From Pseudophaeobacter leonis (GTDB lineage Bacteria > Pseudomonadota > Alphaproteobacteria > Rhodobacterales > Rhodobacteraceae), in the NCBI RefSeq assembly GCF_002087335.1, contig NZ_MWVJ01000067.1, forward strand, positions 1 to 42,367: DNA of 42,367 bases, given 5' to 3'. This document shows, piece by piece, positions 9,022 to 17,807 of this stretch. The notes under the pieces are model-generated. The model saw only the letters and a list, made by a program, of their open reading frames with translations, made no database searches and was not told where the DNA came from. Numbering within the stretch: the first letter of the stretch is position 1; each line of letters opens with the position of its first letter. A program made the translations under genes and the position numbers.

Positions 9022-9778
9022 ATGCGACTGCGGAAATGGCTCAGCCTCGGAGCTGCGGTCTGGACGCTCTATTGGGCTGTCGCGGCCTGGGGAGGCTGGA
9101 AAGCTGGTTTGCGCATCAGCATCGCCTGGGCTGGCAGGTCTCCTATGGGCCCCTGAGCACCGGTGGTTTCCCTTTGCGACATGTGACAGGCATCGCCCAG
9201 CCCGTGCTGGCGGACCCCATGACCGGCGCGGCCTGGAGCGCCGACTGGATTGCCTTTGACAGCCCGGCCCTGTTGCCCGGCGCGCAGACCCTGCGCTTTC
9301 CCACAACCGAGCAGCGGTTTTCCGTCTTTGACCGCACCCATACATTGCGCGCCCAACATATGCAGGCCGCCTTGCAACTGGCACCGGGGCTGGCGCGCAG
9401 TTGAGCAGCGCCGCCCGCAGCCGCGCAACATTGATCTGGAGGTGGCCGAGGCCAGCTGGGGCGGTATGCGGTTTAAGGCCACCGGCCAGCTGCAGGTTGA
9501 TGCGCAGGGGCGCCTTACCGGCGCGTTGGCGTTAAGGGCCGAAAACTGGCGGGAAATACTGGATCTCGCGGAACGGGGCAGCCTGTTGCCCCCCAGCAGC
9601 CGCGCGGTGGTGGAACGCCTGCTGTCTCTTTTTGCCAGTGGCAGCGGTGGCGGCAGCGGTGGCGGCGTGGGCAGCGGTGGGGGCGAAAAGCTCAATACAA
9701 CCCATGCGCTTGCACCAGGGGCAGATGTGGATCGGGCCTTTGCCCGTCGGGACGGCTCCAAAACGGGTGTTGTGCTAG
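9022..9778 (+). pseudogene. DUF2125 protein remnant with frameshifts and an internal deletion
   Basis: Three frames carry parts of one DUF2125 protein. The first (ATG 9022) gives a membrane anchor, MRLRKWLSLGAAVWTLYWAV. A shift near 9085 leads to WFAHQHRLGWQVSYG, LSTGGFPLRHVTG and PALLPGAQTLRFPT, ending at a TGA near 9402. A third frame gives RPQPRNIDLEVAEASWGG and LALRAENWREILDLAERG. A last shift, after a Gly/Ser-rich run (GSGGGSGGGVGSGGG), leads to PMRLHQGQMWIGPLPVGTAP and a TAG at 9776-9778. From memory the family is about 330 residues; about 250 codons remain, and the middle beta-sheet region between QLAPGLA and RPQPRNIDL appears to be missing. The function of DUF2125 is unknown. It is probably a true pseudogene. 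Confidence 0.75.
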
Positions 9779-9875
9779 CGAGACCTTATGTCTGGCCAGA
9801 TATGATGTCTAACCAGAGATAACAGCCGACACCTCAAAAGCCCGCAAACCGAATGCCGCCAAACCTGCGATAATA

Positions 9876-10658
9876 CTATCGACAGTACGATCCGCCGCGA
9901 TGACGCGCCACGTCGAGATGGAAATGATCGCGGTGATGGCGGTCCGCCTCCGGGCCAAGAACGGTGCCAAAGGGGCCGCACGCCGCTTTCCAGATCTTGG
10001 CCAGCCGTTTACGGGTGTCTCGTGCCTTCCAGCCTTCGAGCACCGTCACCAGCGTGCCATCTTCCAGTTTAAACCCAGAGATATCGATGGCTTTGCCACG
10101 CCCGTGTTCGGAAATTTTGGCGCCGGGGCGATTGTTGCGGGTGCGGCAGGCATAATGCGCTGCAACCCGCAGACTGACGACACGGTTGCGGCGGCCAAAG
10201 GCCTTTTCGACATCCTTAGAGACCCAGCGCTTCAATGCCTTTGCCGTCTCGCAGGTCATCACCGATTCCCGGCTGAGAGTCACACCGGCGATGGATTTCA
10301 CCCGCACCGCATTTTTGGCACCGCAGCCCGGCAGCTTTGCCACCACTGATCCAACCGTTGAGCCCTGAATATCGATATCGCCACAAACCGACCCCTTACG
10401 CAGACGTCGCCGCTTGAACAGCGCCTGCTCGACAATTGTGTCGGGCCGCACAGCCGGGCGCAGCGAGAGTTGCATCACATCTGCTAGGACATCCGCAGGC
10501 AGCATCGCGGCGGCCAGAATCTGCGCCGAGACAGGCCGAGTTTCTGGGCGCAGGCTGGGGCGTAGCGACACATCAGGTGCTGTGGCCTGCAAGGGCGCGG
10601 CGGTAGCAGCCAGGGCCAGAACCACTGCAGCCAACCTGAGACAAGGCGCGCAGGTCAT
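9876..10658 (-). CDS. Extensin-like family protein (secreted)
   Basis: This 260-residue protein has a signal peptide (MTCAPCLRLAAVVLALAATA), a Pro/Arg-rich linker with repeated LRP units (SLRPSLRPETRP, LSLRPAVRP), and an extensin-like C-terminal domain from about residue 95 (VCGDIDIQGSTVG ... GCGAKNAVRV ... HYACRTRNN ... SEHGRGKAIDISGF). The HGRGKAIDI and DHFHLDVA segments resemble the D-Ala-D-Ala peptidase (VanY/MepA-like) metal-site geometry, so a periplasmic peptidoglycan role is plausible, but this is an inference; no function is established. Its ATG overlaps the TGA of the prephenate dehydrogenase gene (ATGA), so it is translated as the last gene of the hisC operon. Confidence 0.9.
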   Translation of the reverse strand: MTCAPCLRLAAVVLALAATAAPLQATAPDVSLRPSLRPETRPVSAQILAAAMLPADVLADVMQLSLRPAVRPDTIVEQALFKRRRLRKGSVCGDIDIQGSTVGSVVAKLPGCGAKNAVRVKSIAGVTLSRESVMTCETAKALKRWVSKDVEKAFGRRNRVVSLRVAAHYACRTRNNRPGAKISEHGRGKAIDISGFKLEDGTLVTVLEGWKARDTRKRLAKIWKAACGPFGTVLGPEADRHHRDHFHLDVARHRGGSYCR

Positions 10659-11574
10659 GGTTTTTTCACCCGGCCAAAATCCGGCGCGTCAGTATCCTGA
10701 CCGGCCTCGATGATGCCACGGCGAATGGCCCGCGTGCGGGTGAAATAATCATGCAGATGCTCGCCATCACCGGTGCGGATCGCCCGTTGCAGGGCAAAAA
10801 GCTCTTCTGTGAACCGCCCAAGGATCTCAAGCGTTGCCTCTTTGTTGGTCAGGAAGACATCGCGCCACATGGTCGGATCCGACGCTGCGATCCGGGTAAA
10901 GTCGCGAAACCCCGCCGCCGAGTATTTGATCACCTCGCTATCGGTCACCCGGCGCAGATCATCGGCGACCCCGACCATGGTATAGGCAATCAGATGCGGC
11001 GCATGGCTTGTCACCGCCAGCACCAGATCATGGTGCTCGGCGTCCATTTCCTCGACATAGGCGCCCATGCCCTCCCAGAGCGCGCGCAGCTGCGCTACGG
11101 CTGCAGGGTCGCTGCCCTCAACCGGCACAAGCAGGCTCCAGCGGTTGTCAAAGAGCTCGGCAAAGCCCGCCTCAGGACCCGAGTGTTCGGTGCCAGCCAG
11201 CGGGTGCGCCGGGACAAAATGCACGCCTTCAGGGATATGTGGTGATACCGCCTCGATCACATGTGCCTTGACCGATCCCACATCAGAGACCGTCGCTCCG
11301 GGTTTCAGCGCCGGGGCGATCTCGGCATCACCGGCCCCATGGCGCCAATTGGCACACAGAGCACCACCAGATCGGCGCCTTTGACCGCCTCAACAGCGCT
11401 GTCACAGACGCGGTCACACAACCCGATGCGCCGGGCGGTATCGCGGGTTGCCTCACTGCGGGCATAGCCGGTCACTTCGCCCGCCAGCCCGGCGCGCTTC
11501 ATCGCCCAGAACATGGACGACGCGATCAGGCCGAGACCGATCAGGGCAACGCGATTGTAGACAATTGTGCTCAT
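10655..11574 (-). pseudogene. Prephenate/arogenate dehydrogenase, frameshifted
   Basis: This enzyme makes the last committed step of tyrosine synthesis, NAD(P)-dependent oxidative decarboxylation of prephenate or arogenate. The first piece (from ATG 11574) has the Rossmann motif VALIGLGLIASS and runs to DLVVLCVPIGAMG, then falls into junk and a stop at 11305. The second piece resumes in another frame at VGSVKAHVIEAVSPHIP and FVPAHPLAGTEHSGPEAG, the substrate-site motif, and continues to VKKP. Adding one base near 11325 (ATGCCGAG to ATGGCCGAG) restores 307 codons. The start overlaps the hisC stop (ATGA), and the stop overlaps the extensin start. As no second copy is visible, a real break would make the cell a tyrosine auxotroph unless another gene serves, which favours a sequence error. 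Confidence 0.85.
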
Positions 11575-12662
11575 GCTGTACCCTGCTCTGATTTGAAACC
11601 CGCGATGGCCGCAACCAGCTTTCGACAGGCGGCCTCATCGCCAATTGTGATGCGCAGCGCGCAGGGCAGCCTGTAGCCCGCCACCCGGCGCACGATCAGT
11701 CCCTGCGCCTGCAGGTAGGTATCGCAGGCCTCAGCCTCGGCCTGATCCGCAAACCGCGCCAGGATGAAATTGGTACAGGAGGTATCCGAGGCAATGCCGA
11801 GTTCGGCCAGGGCCTGCGACAGCCAGCTGCGCCATTTGGCGTTCTCGGCGCGGCTCCGGTCGATATAGGCACGATCCCGCACCGCGGCCTCGGCCCCGGC
11901 CAGCGCTGTGGACGAGACGTTGAAAGGCCCCCGCACGCGGTTCAGCACGTCAATAATGGCAGCCGGGCCATAGCCCCAACCGACACGTGCGCCGCCAAGC
12001 CCGTAGATTTTGGAGAAGGTGCGGGTCATGAAAACATTGTCGCGCTCAGCCATCAGCGCAGCGCCTGCATCAAAGCCCTCGACATATTCCGCATAGGCGC
12101 CATCCAGCACCAAAAGCGCGCCACCGGGTAGGCCATCAGCCAGACGCGCCACCTCGGCGGCGGAAATCATTGTGCCGGTGGGGTTGTTGGGGTTGGCGAT
12201 AAAGACCAATTTGGTCCGCGCGGTGCAGCCTGCCAGCAGGGCATCCACATCGGTGACCCGTTCGCGCTCCTTGACCTCCACCGGCGTCGCACCCGCTGCC
12301 AAAGCGCTGATGCGATACATGGCAAAGCCGTGTTCGGTATAAAGCACCTCGTCGCCGGGACCTGCGTAACACTGGCACAAAAAGGCAATGATCTCGTCGC
12401 TGCCTGCGCCACAAATGATCTGGTCGGGGTTCAGCCCCTCGACTGATCCGATCGCCTGACGCAACGCCAAATGATCGGAGCTGGGATGGCGATGCATAGT
12501 CGCCGCCGCCTCTTGCATGGCTGTGATCGCGAGTGGGCTGGGCCCCAGTGGGTTTTCATTGGAGGAAAGTTTAATTGTATTGCTCACCCCCGCCACATGG
12601 GCCGCGCCGCCCTGATAGAGAGCGATATCCATAATACCTGGCTGCGGCGTGATCTGGGTCAT
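11571..12662 (-). CDS. hisC: Histidinol-phosphate aminotransferase
   Basis: This 363-residue fold-type I PLP enzyme transfers an amino group to imidazole-acetol phosphate in histidine synthesis; Roseobacter homologues often also act on aromatic 2-oxo acids. Visible features are the N-terminal [13 protein letters not shown], the cofactor-contact GAGSDEII, the NPNNPTGTM loop, and the PLP lysine in [18 protein letters not shown] (Lys about 218). The tail [20 protein letters not shown] is family-typical. Length is normal and the frame is intact. Overlap with the following prephenate dehydrogenase (ATGA) links histidine/aromatic transamination with tyrosine synthesis in one operon. The ATG at 12662 has AGGAGC about 10 bases upstream. 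Confidence 0.95.
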   Translation of the reverse strand: MTQITPQPGIMDIALYQGGAAHVAGVSNTIKLSSNENPLGPSPLAITAMQEAAATMHRHPSSDHLALRQAIGSVEGLNPDQIICGAGSDEIIAFLCQCYAGPGDEVLYTEHGFAMYRISALAAGATPVEVKERERVTDVDALLAGCTARTKLVFIANPNNPTGTMISAAEVARLADGLPGGALLVLDGAYAEYVEGFDAGAALMAERDNVFMTRTFSKIYGLGGARVGWGYGPAAIIDVLNRVRGPFNVSSTALAGAEAAVRDRAYIDRSRAENAKWRSWLSQALAELGIASDTSCTNFILARFADQAEAEACDTYLQAQGLIVRRVAGYRLPCALRITIGDEAACRKLVAAIAGFKSEQGTA

Positions 12663-12871
12663 TCTTCGGGCTCCTTGGTTCCCCTTGGTAATAGCGAGCC
12701 AGAACCCAATGGGAAAGCAACAAGATTACCAACGCGCCAAGGACAGCCCGCCCAATCAGGCCGCCCACTGAACCGGTCGACTAACACTGGAAAGCTGCCA
12801 CCGATTTCAGCGCCGGCGTTTGAGGCCAGTCTTTGAGACCCGTCAGGGGGAACGCTGTTAAGATTTCCCCA
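12663..12871. other. Intergenic region upstream of hisC
   Basis: This 209-bp stretch separates the aminotransferase pseudogene end from hisC, both on the minus strand. It must hold the hisC promoter but no clear -35/-10 pair was found. A minus-strand frame from a GTG at 12768 encodes a hydrophobic stretch ([19 protein letters not shown]) and then overlaps the hisC start. It has no ribosome binding site, so a small membrane protein is possible but unsupported. Confidence 0.3.
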
Positions 12872-14296
12872 TCAGGCCGCAAAAGGCTGAAACCGCGCAG
12901 TGCTGGGGTCCGCCTGATAGTGCGGCGCCAGATCCTCGGCGCGGCGGCTCAACTCATTGACGCTGTCGATGATATATTGCGCCGTATCCCCGGACATCAG
13001 GTAAGAAAAATTTAGCCGCACCCAGCCGGGTTTGCGCAACTCACGCCCCGCCTGCAACTCCTGAAACAGCTGATCTGATTCCGCGTGATCAATACCCAAC
13101 AGGCGATGCGCATAGGGACCTGCACAGGCGCAGCCGCCGCGCGCCTGAATGCCGTAGTGGTCGCTCAACATACGGGTAAAGAGCTGCTGGTGCACCGGCG
13201 CGCCGGACACACCCTGCACGGTAAACGAGAAAATCGGCAGGCGATGCGCTGTGGCGTGGCCCAACACGGTGAGCTGCGGGTTATCCGCCCAGCCCGCGCG
13301 CGCCATCTATGCAAACCTGGCTTCTGTGCTGGCAATTGCCGCCTCTCCCACGGCCTCTTTCACCAGAAAGGCCAGCGCGGCCCGGATGTCACCAATCACA
13401 TTAGGGGTGCCGGCCTCTTCGCGCGCTGCCAGATCCTCGCTGTAGTCATGCCCCCAGGGCGAAACAAAGCTGACAGTGCCGCCGCCCGGCCAGGACGGGC
13501 TCCGGGTGCGAGTGGCGTCCTGATTGACAATCAACACCCCCGAGGCACCGGGCCCACCGGGGAATTTATGCGGCGAGACCACCACCGCATCCTTGTGAGC
13601 GCCGTTGGCTCCCTGCATCGAGATCGGCAAATAGGGCCCAGCCCCGGCATAGTCCCAGATCGCCAGCCCACCAGCCGCATGCAGCAGGCGGCTAATGGGG
13701 TCGGGGTCGGTGACAATACCGGTCACGTTGGAGGCGGCAGAAAAACTGCCAATCAGCAAATCACTTCCCGCATGCGCCGCAAGGGCAGCCTCCAATGCGC
13801 CCAGATCAACGCCGCCTTCGCGGGCCTCGGGGATCTCCACCACCTTTGCCTTGCTCTCGCGCCAGGGCAGGATGTTGGAGTGGTGCTCATAGGGGCCAAT
13901 GAAAACCACCGGATCGCGGGCCTCATTGACCCCAAGCAGGCTGACCAGCCGGTTCAGTCCTGCAGTTGCCCCCGAGCCCGCAAAGATCACCGCATCGCGC
14001 GCAGAGGCCTGGGTCAGGCGGGCAATCTCGGCCCGGGCGGCGCGACGCAACCGCGTCACATAGGCACCACAGAACGAGGCCTCGGTGTGCGAGTTGGCGA
14101 AATAGGGCAGAACCTGAGTGGCGATAAACGCCTCGACCTGCTGCAGTGCGCGCCCCGAGGCCACGTAGTCGGCATAGACCAATGGCACCTCACCAGCGGG
14201 ACCGGGAATCATCATGCCTTCCCCTACGAGGCCCTTTGCAAGGCTGCCATCACTTGCGGCCTGTGCCAGCTCTGCTTTGAATGTCTCAAGGGTCAT
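12872..14296 (-). pseudogene. Class V PLP aminotransferase / cysteine desulfurase-like, interrupted by in-frame TAG
   Basis: The first 329 codons (from ATG 14296) give a NifS/Csd-like fold: YADYVASGRAL, FAGSGATAGLNRLVSLLG, a PYEHHSNILPWRE motif, and the PLP lysine in VVSPHKFPGGPG (Lys about 244). A TAG at 13307-13309 follows TEARFA. In the same frame the next codons read MARAGWADNPQLTVLGH and continue for 144 residues, including the conserved cysteine motif GGCACAGPYAHRLL. Without the TAG the protein has 474 residues, normal for the family. A CAG to TAG change would explain it. Activity would be lost in the truncated form. The gene diverges from an Lrp/AsnC regulator that may control it. Substrate is unknown; cysteine or selenocysteine are family guesses. 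Confidence 0.85.
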
Positions 14297-14402
14297 GCGC
14301 GCATCTCCAGTTATCGCTGAAGATGAGTTTCCTATGTGTGATGCGCGAAATCATTCCAAATTATTGATTGATTCGGTGAATTTTTGTGTCATATGATCGC
14401 AA
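14297..14402. promoter_or_regulatory. Divergent promoter region of the aminotransferase and Lrp genes
   Basis: These 106 bp are much more AT-rich than their surroundings. They hold AAATTATTGATTG and GAATTTTTGTG, whose ends pair loosely as AAATT/AATTT, in the style of Lrp-family sites, and a perfect 8-bp palindrome TCATATGA (14389-14396) just before the regulator's start. Autoregulation by the Lrp-like protein is plausible. Confidence 0.35.
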
Positions 14403-14864
14403 ATGCCCCACATAATAGATCATATTGACAGAGAACTTTTGAAAGCACTGCAACGGGACGCGGGCCTGTCGCAACGGGAGTTGGCCGAGGTGGTTGGCCT
14501 ATCCCAGAACGCCTGCTGGCGACGTCTGAAGGCTCTGAATGACAGCAAAACCCTGTTGGGGGCCACCATGCGGGTTGATCGTGCGCAGCTGGGACTGGAT
14601 CTGGTGGTCTTTGTCATGCTGCGCACCGGGCACCACTCTGCCGACTGGCTCGACACCTTCCGCCGCCATGTTCTGACCATACCGGAGGTGGTCGATTTTC
14701 ACCGTATCGGCGGCGACTACGACTATCAGCTGAAGGTGGTGACGCAGGATATGGCCAGCTATGACCGGGTGTATCAGCACCTGATCGGTGGCGTCGAGCT
14801 GGACAGCGTCACCTCGTATTTTGCAATGGAGACGATTGCCGAAGGTCGCCTGCTGCCGCTTTGA
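14403..14864 (+). CDS. Lrp/AsnC family transcriptional regulator
   Basis: The 153-residue protein has an N-terminal winged helix-turn-helix (IDRELLKALQRDAGLSQREL, then AEVVGLSQNACWRRLKAL) and a C-terminal RAM/AsnC domain (about 65-150: LDLVVFVMLRTGHHSADW, HRIGGDYDYQLKVV) that binds amino acids and drives octamer assembly. It lies divergent from the PLP enzyme gene, the classical arrangement for a local Lrp-type activator. No strong ribosome binding site precedes the ATG. Ligand is unknown; a substrate or product of the neighbouring PLP enzyme is the natural guess. Confidence 0.93.
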   Translation: MPHIIDHIDRELLKALQRDAGLSQRELAEVVGLSQNACWRRLKALNDSKTLLGATMRVDRAQLGLDLVVFVMLRTGHHSADWLDTFRRHVLTIPEVVDFHRIGGDYDYQLKVVTQDMASYDRVYQHLIGGVELDSVTSYFAMETIAEGRLLPL

Positions 14865-14912
14865 CAGGGCGGCAGCGGCACATGAAACTCTGGGAAGCCG
14901 CGCCTTCAGGCC

Positions 14913-15485
14913 CTAGTGGCCAAAGGCCTTGTTTGGCATCCAGGAAACGCGTTTGCCTTTGGCGCCCATGCGCATGTGCAGGCACGAGGTATTGTAGCGC
15001 TGGAAATACAGAATATCCAGTTTGTACCAGCCAGCAGAGGGCACTTCGACCTCGCTCATGATGGTGGTGTCACAGGTCTGACGCCCATCAAATTTGCCCA
15101 CCACCTGGCCGCCAATCGTGGCGCGCAGACCGTCGTTGGTGAGGAAGTCGATATTGTGAATGCCTGGCTTTGCAAAATGCACATAGCCCTTGATCGCAGC
15201 CGCGACATGTTCTGCCCGTTTGGAGGTAAGTGCTGGCTCCCCTTCGTTGGTATCGCGGTAATCCAGGCCGCTCAACGGACGTCCACGCTCAGAGCGGATC
15301 GTCAGGGCAGAAGACGCCTCCGACAGGTTTTTGACATTTTCAGGATAGGCATAGCGCACCGAAAGCCCCGATTTCAGGCCAGACGGCTGCGGGTTGGCCG
15401 GCTGCAGCTTCAACGGTGCCGCACTCAGCGCGGTGGCACAGGTCAAAACAATTGCGGCGATTGTGCTGGTCCAAAGCTGTTTCAT
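14913..15485 (-). CDS. Secreted PA14-like domain protein
   Basis: The 190-residue protein has a signal peptide (MKQLWTSTIAAIVLTCATAL, cleavage likely after SAA). The mature part has GLSVRYAYPENVKNLSEAS near the start and then HFAKPGIHNIDFLTNDGLRA, IGGQVVGKFDG and SAGWYKLDILYFQRYNTSC. This pattern of strand, ND-G-L and Y-K-L-D segments fits a small PA14-type beta domain, often carbohydrate-binding. Two Cys (QTCDTT, TSCLHM) could form a disulfide. It is a single gene, convergent with the Lrp gene, and lies downstream of rpsD beyond a terminator. Role unknown. Confidence 0.7.
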   Translation of the reverse strand: MKQLWTSTIAAIVLTCATALSAAPLKLQPANPQPSGLKSGLSVRYAYPENVKNLSEASSALTIRSERGRPLSGLDYRDTNEGEPALTSKRAEHVAAAIKGYVHFAKPGIHNIDFLTNDGLRATIGGQVVGKFDGRQTCDTTIMSEVEVPSAGWYKLDILYFQRYNTSCLHMRMGAKGKRVSWMPNKAFGH

Positions 15486-15670
15486 CTCACACTCCCCTTT
15501 TCGCCCGACTCTCTGTAGTCAGGCTCATTTCCTTCACGGTAGCGGCGAGACCCGGCAAAAGACAACCGCTTTTCCGCCTAGGGAGTATCGCAAGCGTGAC
15601 TTCAAATCAGGATTGCACATTCAGATCGCGGCGGATCACACAGCCTAATCACACAGCCAAAATCCAAAAA

Positions 15671-15701
15671 ACAAAAAGGGCCGCCCGCAGGCAGCCCTTT
15701 T
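15671..15701 (-). terminator. Rho-independent terminator of rpsD
   Basis: Read on the minus strand, AAAAGGGCTGCC, loop TGCG and GGCGGCCCTTTT form a 12-bp stem with one G-U pair, followed by more T residues (UUUUUGU). It starts about 26 bases after the rpsD stop. Confidence 0.85.
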
Positions 15702-15727
15702 CTCCAGCACCCAAAGGGGCGCAAGGA

Positions 15728-16348
15728 TTAGTTTTTGGCGTAGAATTCCACCACCAGGTTTGGTTCCATCACAACAGGGTAAGGCACATCGGCCAGACCT
15801 GGGGCGCGCACGAATGTGGCGGTCATTTTGGAGTGGTCGGCTTCGATGTAGTCAGGAACATCACGCTCGGCCAGGGTCACAGATTCCAGCAGAATTGCCA
15901 GTTGCTTGGACTTGTCACGCACAGCGATTACATCGCCTTCTTTAACACGGTAGGACGCGATGTTGACGCGCTGACCGTTGACGGTGACGTGGCCGTGGTT
16001 GACGAACTGACGGGCAGCAAAAACGGTTGGCACGAACTTGGCGCGGTAGACAACGGCGTCCAGACGGCGCTCGAGCAGGCCGATCAGGTTTTCACCGGTG
16101 TCGCCTTTAACACGCTCAGCTTCGGCGTAGATGCGGCGGAATTGCTTCTCAGTGATATCGCCGTAGTAGCCCTTCAGCTTCTGCTTGGCGCGCAGCTGGA
16201 TACCAAAATCGGACAGCTTGCCCTTGCGGCGCTGACCGTGCTGGCCGGGGCCATATTCACGACGATTGACTGGGGACTTAGGACGACCCCAGATGTTTTC
16301 GCCCATGCGGCGGTCAATTTTATACTTGGCAGACGTACGTTTAGTCAC
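15728..16348 (-). CDS. rpsD: 30S ribosomal protein S4
   Basis: S4 is a primary 16S rRNA-binding protein of the 30S body and, in many bacteria, a translational autoregulator. The 206-residue protein is intact and full length: [20 protein letters not shown] at the N-terminus, [40 protein letters not shown], the S4 RNA-binding domain [13 protein letters not shown] to [18 protein letters not shown] (about 90-125), and the C-terminal [14 protein letters not shown] lies just upstream of the ATG. It is a single-gene transcript here, with its own promoter, a leader of about 200 bases and a strong terminator, unlike enterobacteria where S4 is in the alpha operon. Confidence 0.98.
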   Translation of the reverse strand: MTKRTSAKYKIDRRMGENIWGRPKSPVNRREYGPGQHGQRRKGKLSDFGIQLRAKQKLKGYYGDITEKQFRRIYAEAERVKGDTGENLIGLLERRLDAVVYRAKFVPTVFAARQFVNHGHVTVNGQRVNIASYRVKEGDVIAVRDKSKQLAILLESVTLAERDVPDYIEADHSKMTATFVRAPGLADVPYPVVMEPNLVVEFYAKN

Positions 16349-16553
16349 GGCTGTTCTCCTTTTTAGTGGCTCCGCAATTTTCCCGAAAACCGGTTCCCAC
16401 TTTTCGGATTGCGGACGCGGGCGCCTACAATCATGATCAGCCAGAACGCAGCCGGAAAAACGGCGGCTATAAAGGGCGTTGTCCTCTTAGGGTTGGATCA
16501 GAGATCCGCACCTATGACAGGAATCCCCTTGCGGGGTCCACCAACACCAATGA
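16349..16553 (-). promoter_or_regulatory. Structured 5' leader of rpsD
   Basis: From the predicted start near 16553 to the rpsD ATG the transcript would carry about 205 untranslated bases with several hairpins: CCCC-GCAA-GGGG with a GNRA loop (16525-16536), GGATC-TCT-GATCC (16495-16507), GCCG/CGGC (16451-16464 region) and the large palindrome at 16373-16413. No frame with a start and ribosome binding site explains it. S4 autoregulates through leader RNA in several phyla, so this is a candidate autogenous control element. Confidence 0.5.
16373..16413. repeat. Short intergenic palindromic element of the alphaproteobacterial type
   Basis: Two nested inverted repeats, CGCAAT/ATTGCG and CCGAAAA/TTTTCGG, surround the core CCGGTTCCCAC. 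The sequence from CCGAAAACCGGTTCCCAC to TTTTCGG is one I recognise as a small palindromic repeat scattered in alphaproteobacterial intergenic DNA. Here it sits 25 bases upstream of the rpsD start codon, inside the transcribed leader. Confidence 0.6.
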
Positions 16554-16559
16554 GGGGCG

Positions 16560-16587
16560 CTTATATGCGCAAAGGGAGCGGAGTCAA
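16560..16587 (-). promoter_or_regulatory. Sigma-70-type promoter of rpsD
   Basis: On the minus strand, TTGACT (16587-16582) and TATAAG (16565-16560) are separated by 16 bases and lie between the Hint-domain gene and rpsD. They match housekeeping -35 and -10 elements well for an alphaproteobacterium. Transcription would start near 16553. Confidence 0.65.
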
Positions 16588-16623
16588 CAGCGCTCTCTTT
16601 GCTTTTTTGCCAGCGGCACAGGT

Positions 16624-17697
16624 TTATGCAGCCTCATGCATCAGGATGGCCGCTTCAGAGCTGCTGAGGTTGCGCCGCGCATAGGCGCCATAGCTGTACG
16701 GGTCGTGCTCAAGCTGCGGCAAAATCCCGTTCAGACGAATACGATCCTGGGTGTCCAGCGCCGACATCGAGGCACTGGCGGGATGAAAGCTTTCGCTTTC
16801 CACCCCATTGGCCCAAAGCACCTGATGCGCGCCCAGCAGGAGATGAATGTAGGTCACGTCCGGCACTGCAGAATCGCTCACGATGGTGCGGCCATTGATC
16901 AGGTCCCGTGCCGCCACCAGCACCTCAGGGGTGTTGAACAGAGCCTGCACCTGAGAGCCCCGCAGCAACATGCGGTGATCCGGGGACACCAACAGCTCTT
17001 TTTCAGGCCGCTCGATCCCCAAAGCCCCGACACAGATCCGTACCGGCCGCAGCTTTGGCACCACAAAAAGACGCGCCCCACTGATGCGCCGCGCGCCAAT
17101 CCACTGGATCTCGCAGGCGCCATTATCGCGGGTCTGAACCCGGTCGCCTTGGCGCAAATCCTCAACCCGGAGCGGACCATTGGGCGTGGCGATTTTGGTG
17201 CCCGGCGTGAAACAGATAACCCCACTGCCCGGCTGGCCCGGCATCGCATCGCCCGGACAGGCGATGCTGCCCAAAGAGTGGTGCACCACCCAGAGATCCG
17301 TCGCCTTTGGGGGGATTTCATCCACGAACATCAAGAGAGGTCGTGCGCCATCGCCGACTTCAATCAGGGTGACCGTGTAGCTTTGCACCCCGTTGGTGAC
17401 CACAAAACTCTTGTCCAAAAGTGGATCATCGACCGCGACCTCGTTCAGATCACTCTGGTTCTGCACGGCGGCTCCCACCAGTCGGCGCACCGAGCGCGCA
17501 GCCCGCCGCCTCAGATCGGATTCTCCGTTCGCCTTCCCCAAACGCAACAGCTCTGTGGGGCCATCGACCCGCAGGGCCTCCCCTTGCCAGGACCATACAG
17601 CCCCGGCATCGATCATCTCGACCGGTGCGGCCAAAAGACCGTCTATTTCTGTTTGCGACCAAGAAATGACAAACGTGCCTCGAAAGCCCGTTTTCAT
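16624..17697 (-). CDS. Hint (hedgehog/intein) domain-containing protein
   Basis: The N-terminal 150 residues (from MKTGFRGTFVISWSQTE) form a beta-rich region without a recognised family. A Hint domain follows: the nucleophile Cys in GSGVICFTPGTKI (about 170), then ATPNGPLRVEDLRQGDRVQT, IQWIGARRISG and KELLVSPDHRMLL (His block). Roseobacters carry many such proteins; some have self-processing potential, but here the chain after the Hint domain is short (ending SEAAILMHEAA) and there is no intein C-terminal His-Asn, so splicing is not expected. No signal peptide is seen. I chose ATG 17697; a TTG 12 codons upstream is possible. The gene is a single unit. Function unknown. Confidence 0.8.
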   Translation of the reverse strand: MKTGFRGTFVISWSQTEIDGLLAAPVEMIDAGAVWSWQGEALRVDGPTELLRLGKANGESDLRRRAARSVRRLVGAAVQNQSDLNEVAVDDPLLDKSFVVTNGVQSYTVTLIEVGDGARPLLMFVDEIPPKATDLWVVHHSLGSIACPGDAMPGQPGSGVICFTPGTKIATPNGPLRVEDLRQGDRVQTRDNGACEIQWIGARRISGARLFVVPKLRPVRICVGALGIERPEKELLVSPDHRMLLRGSQVQALFNTPEVLVAARDLINGRTIVSDSAVPDVTYIHLLLGAHQVLWANGVESESFHPASASMSALDTQDRIRLNGILPQLEHDPYSYGAYARRNLSSSEAAILMHEAA

Positions 17698-17807
17698 CTG
17701 CCTGTTTGCCTGCTCATTATTTTTATTAAGCAAAACTTAACAAACATGCTTTTTCAGATAAAGAGCCAAGTCACGCAAGCAGTCCCAACCCTATGCAGGG
17801 TGTGTTT

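Noticed and set aside
9640..9685. Gly/Ser-coding repeats as a CRISPR or mobile element trace
   Set aside because: They are short in-frame GGCAGCGGT-type slippage repeats inside the DUF2125 remnant with no spacers.
12571..12768. Small membrane protein overlapping the start of hisC
   Set aside because: It has a hydrophobic stretch but a GTG start without a ribosome binding site, and its second half reads hisC in the wrong frame.
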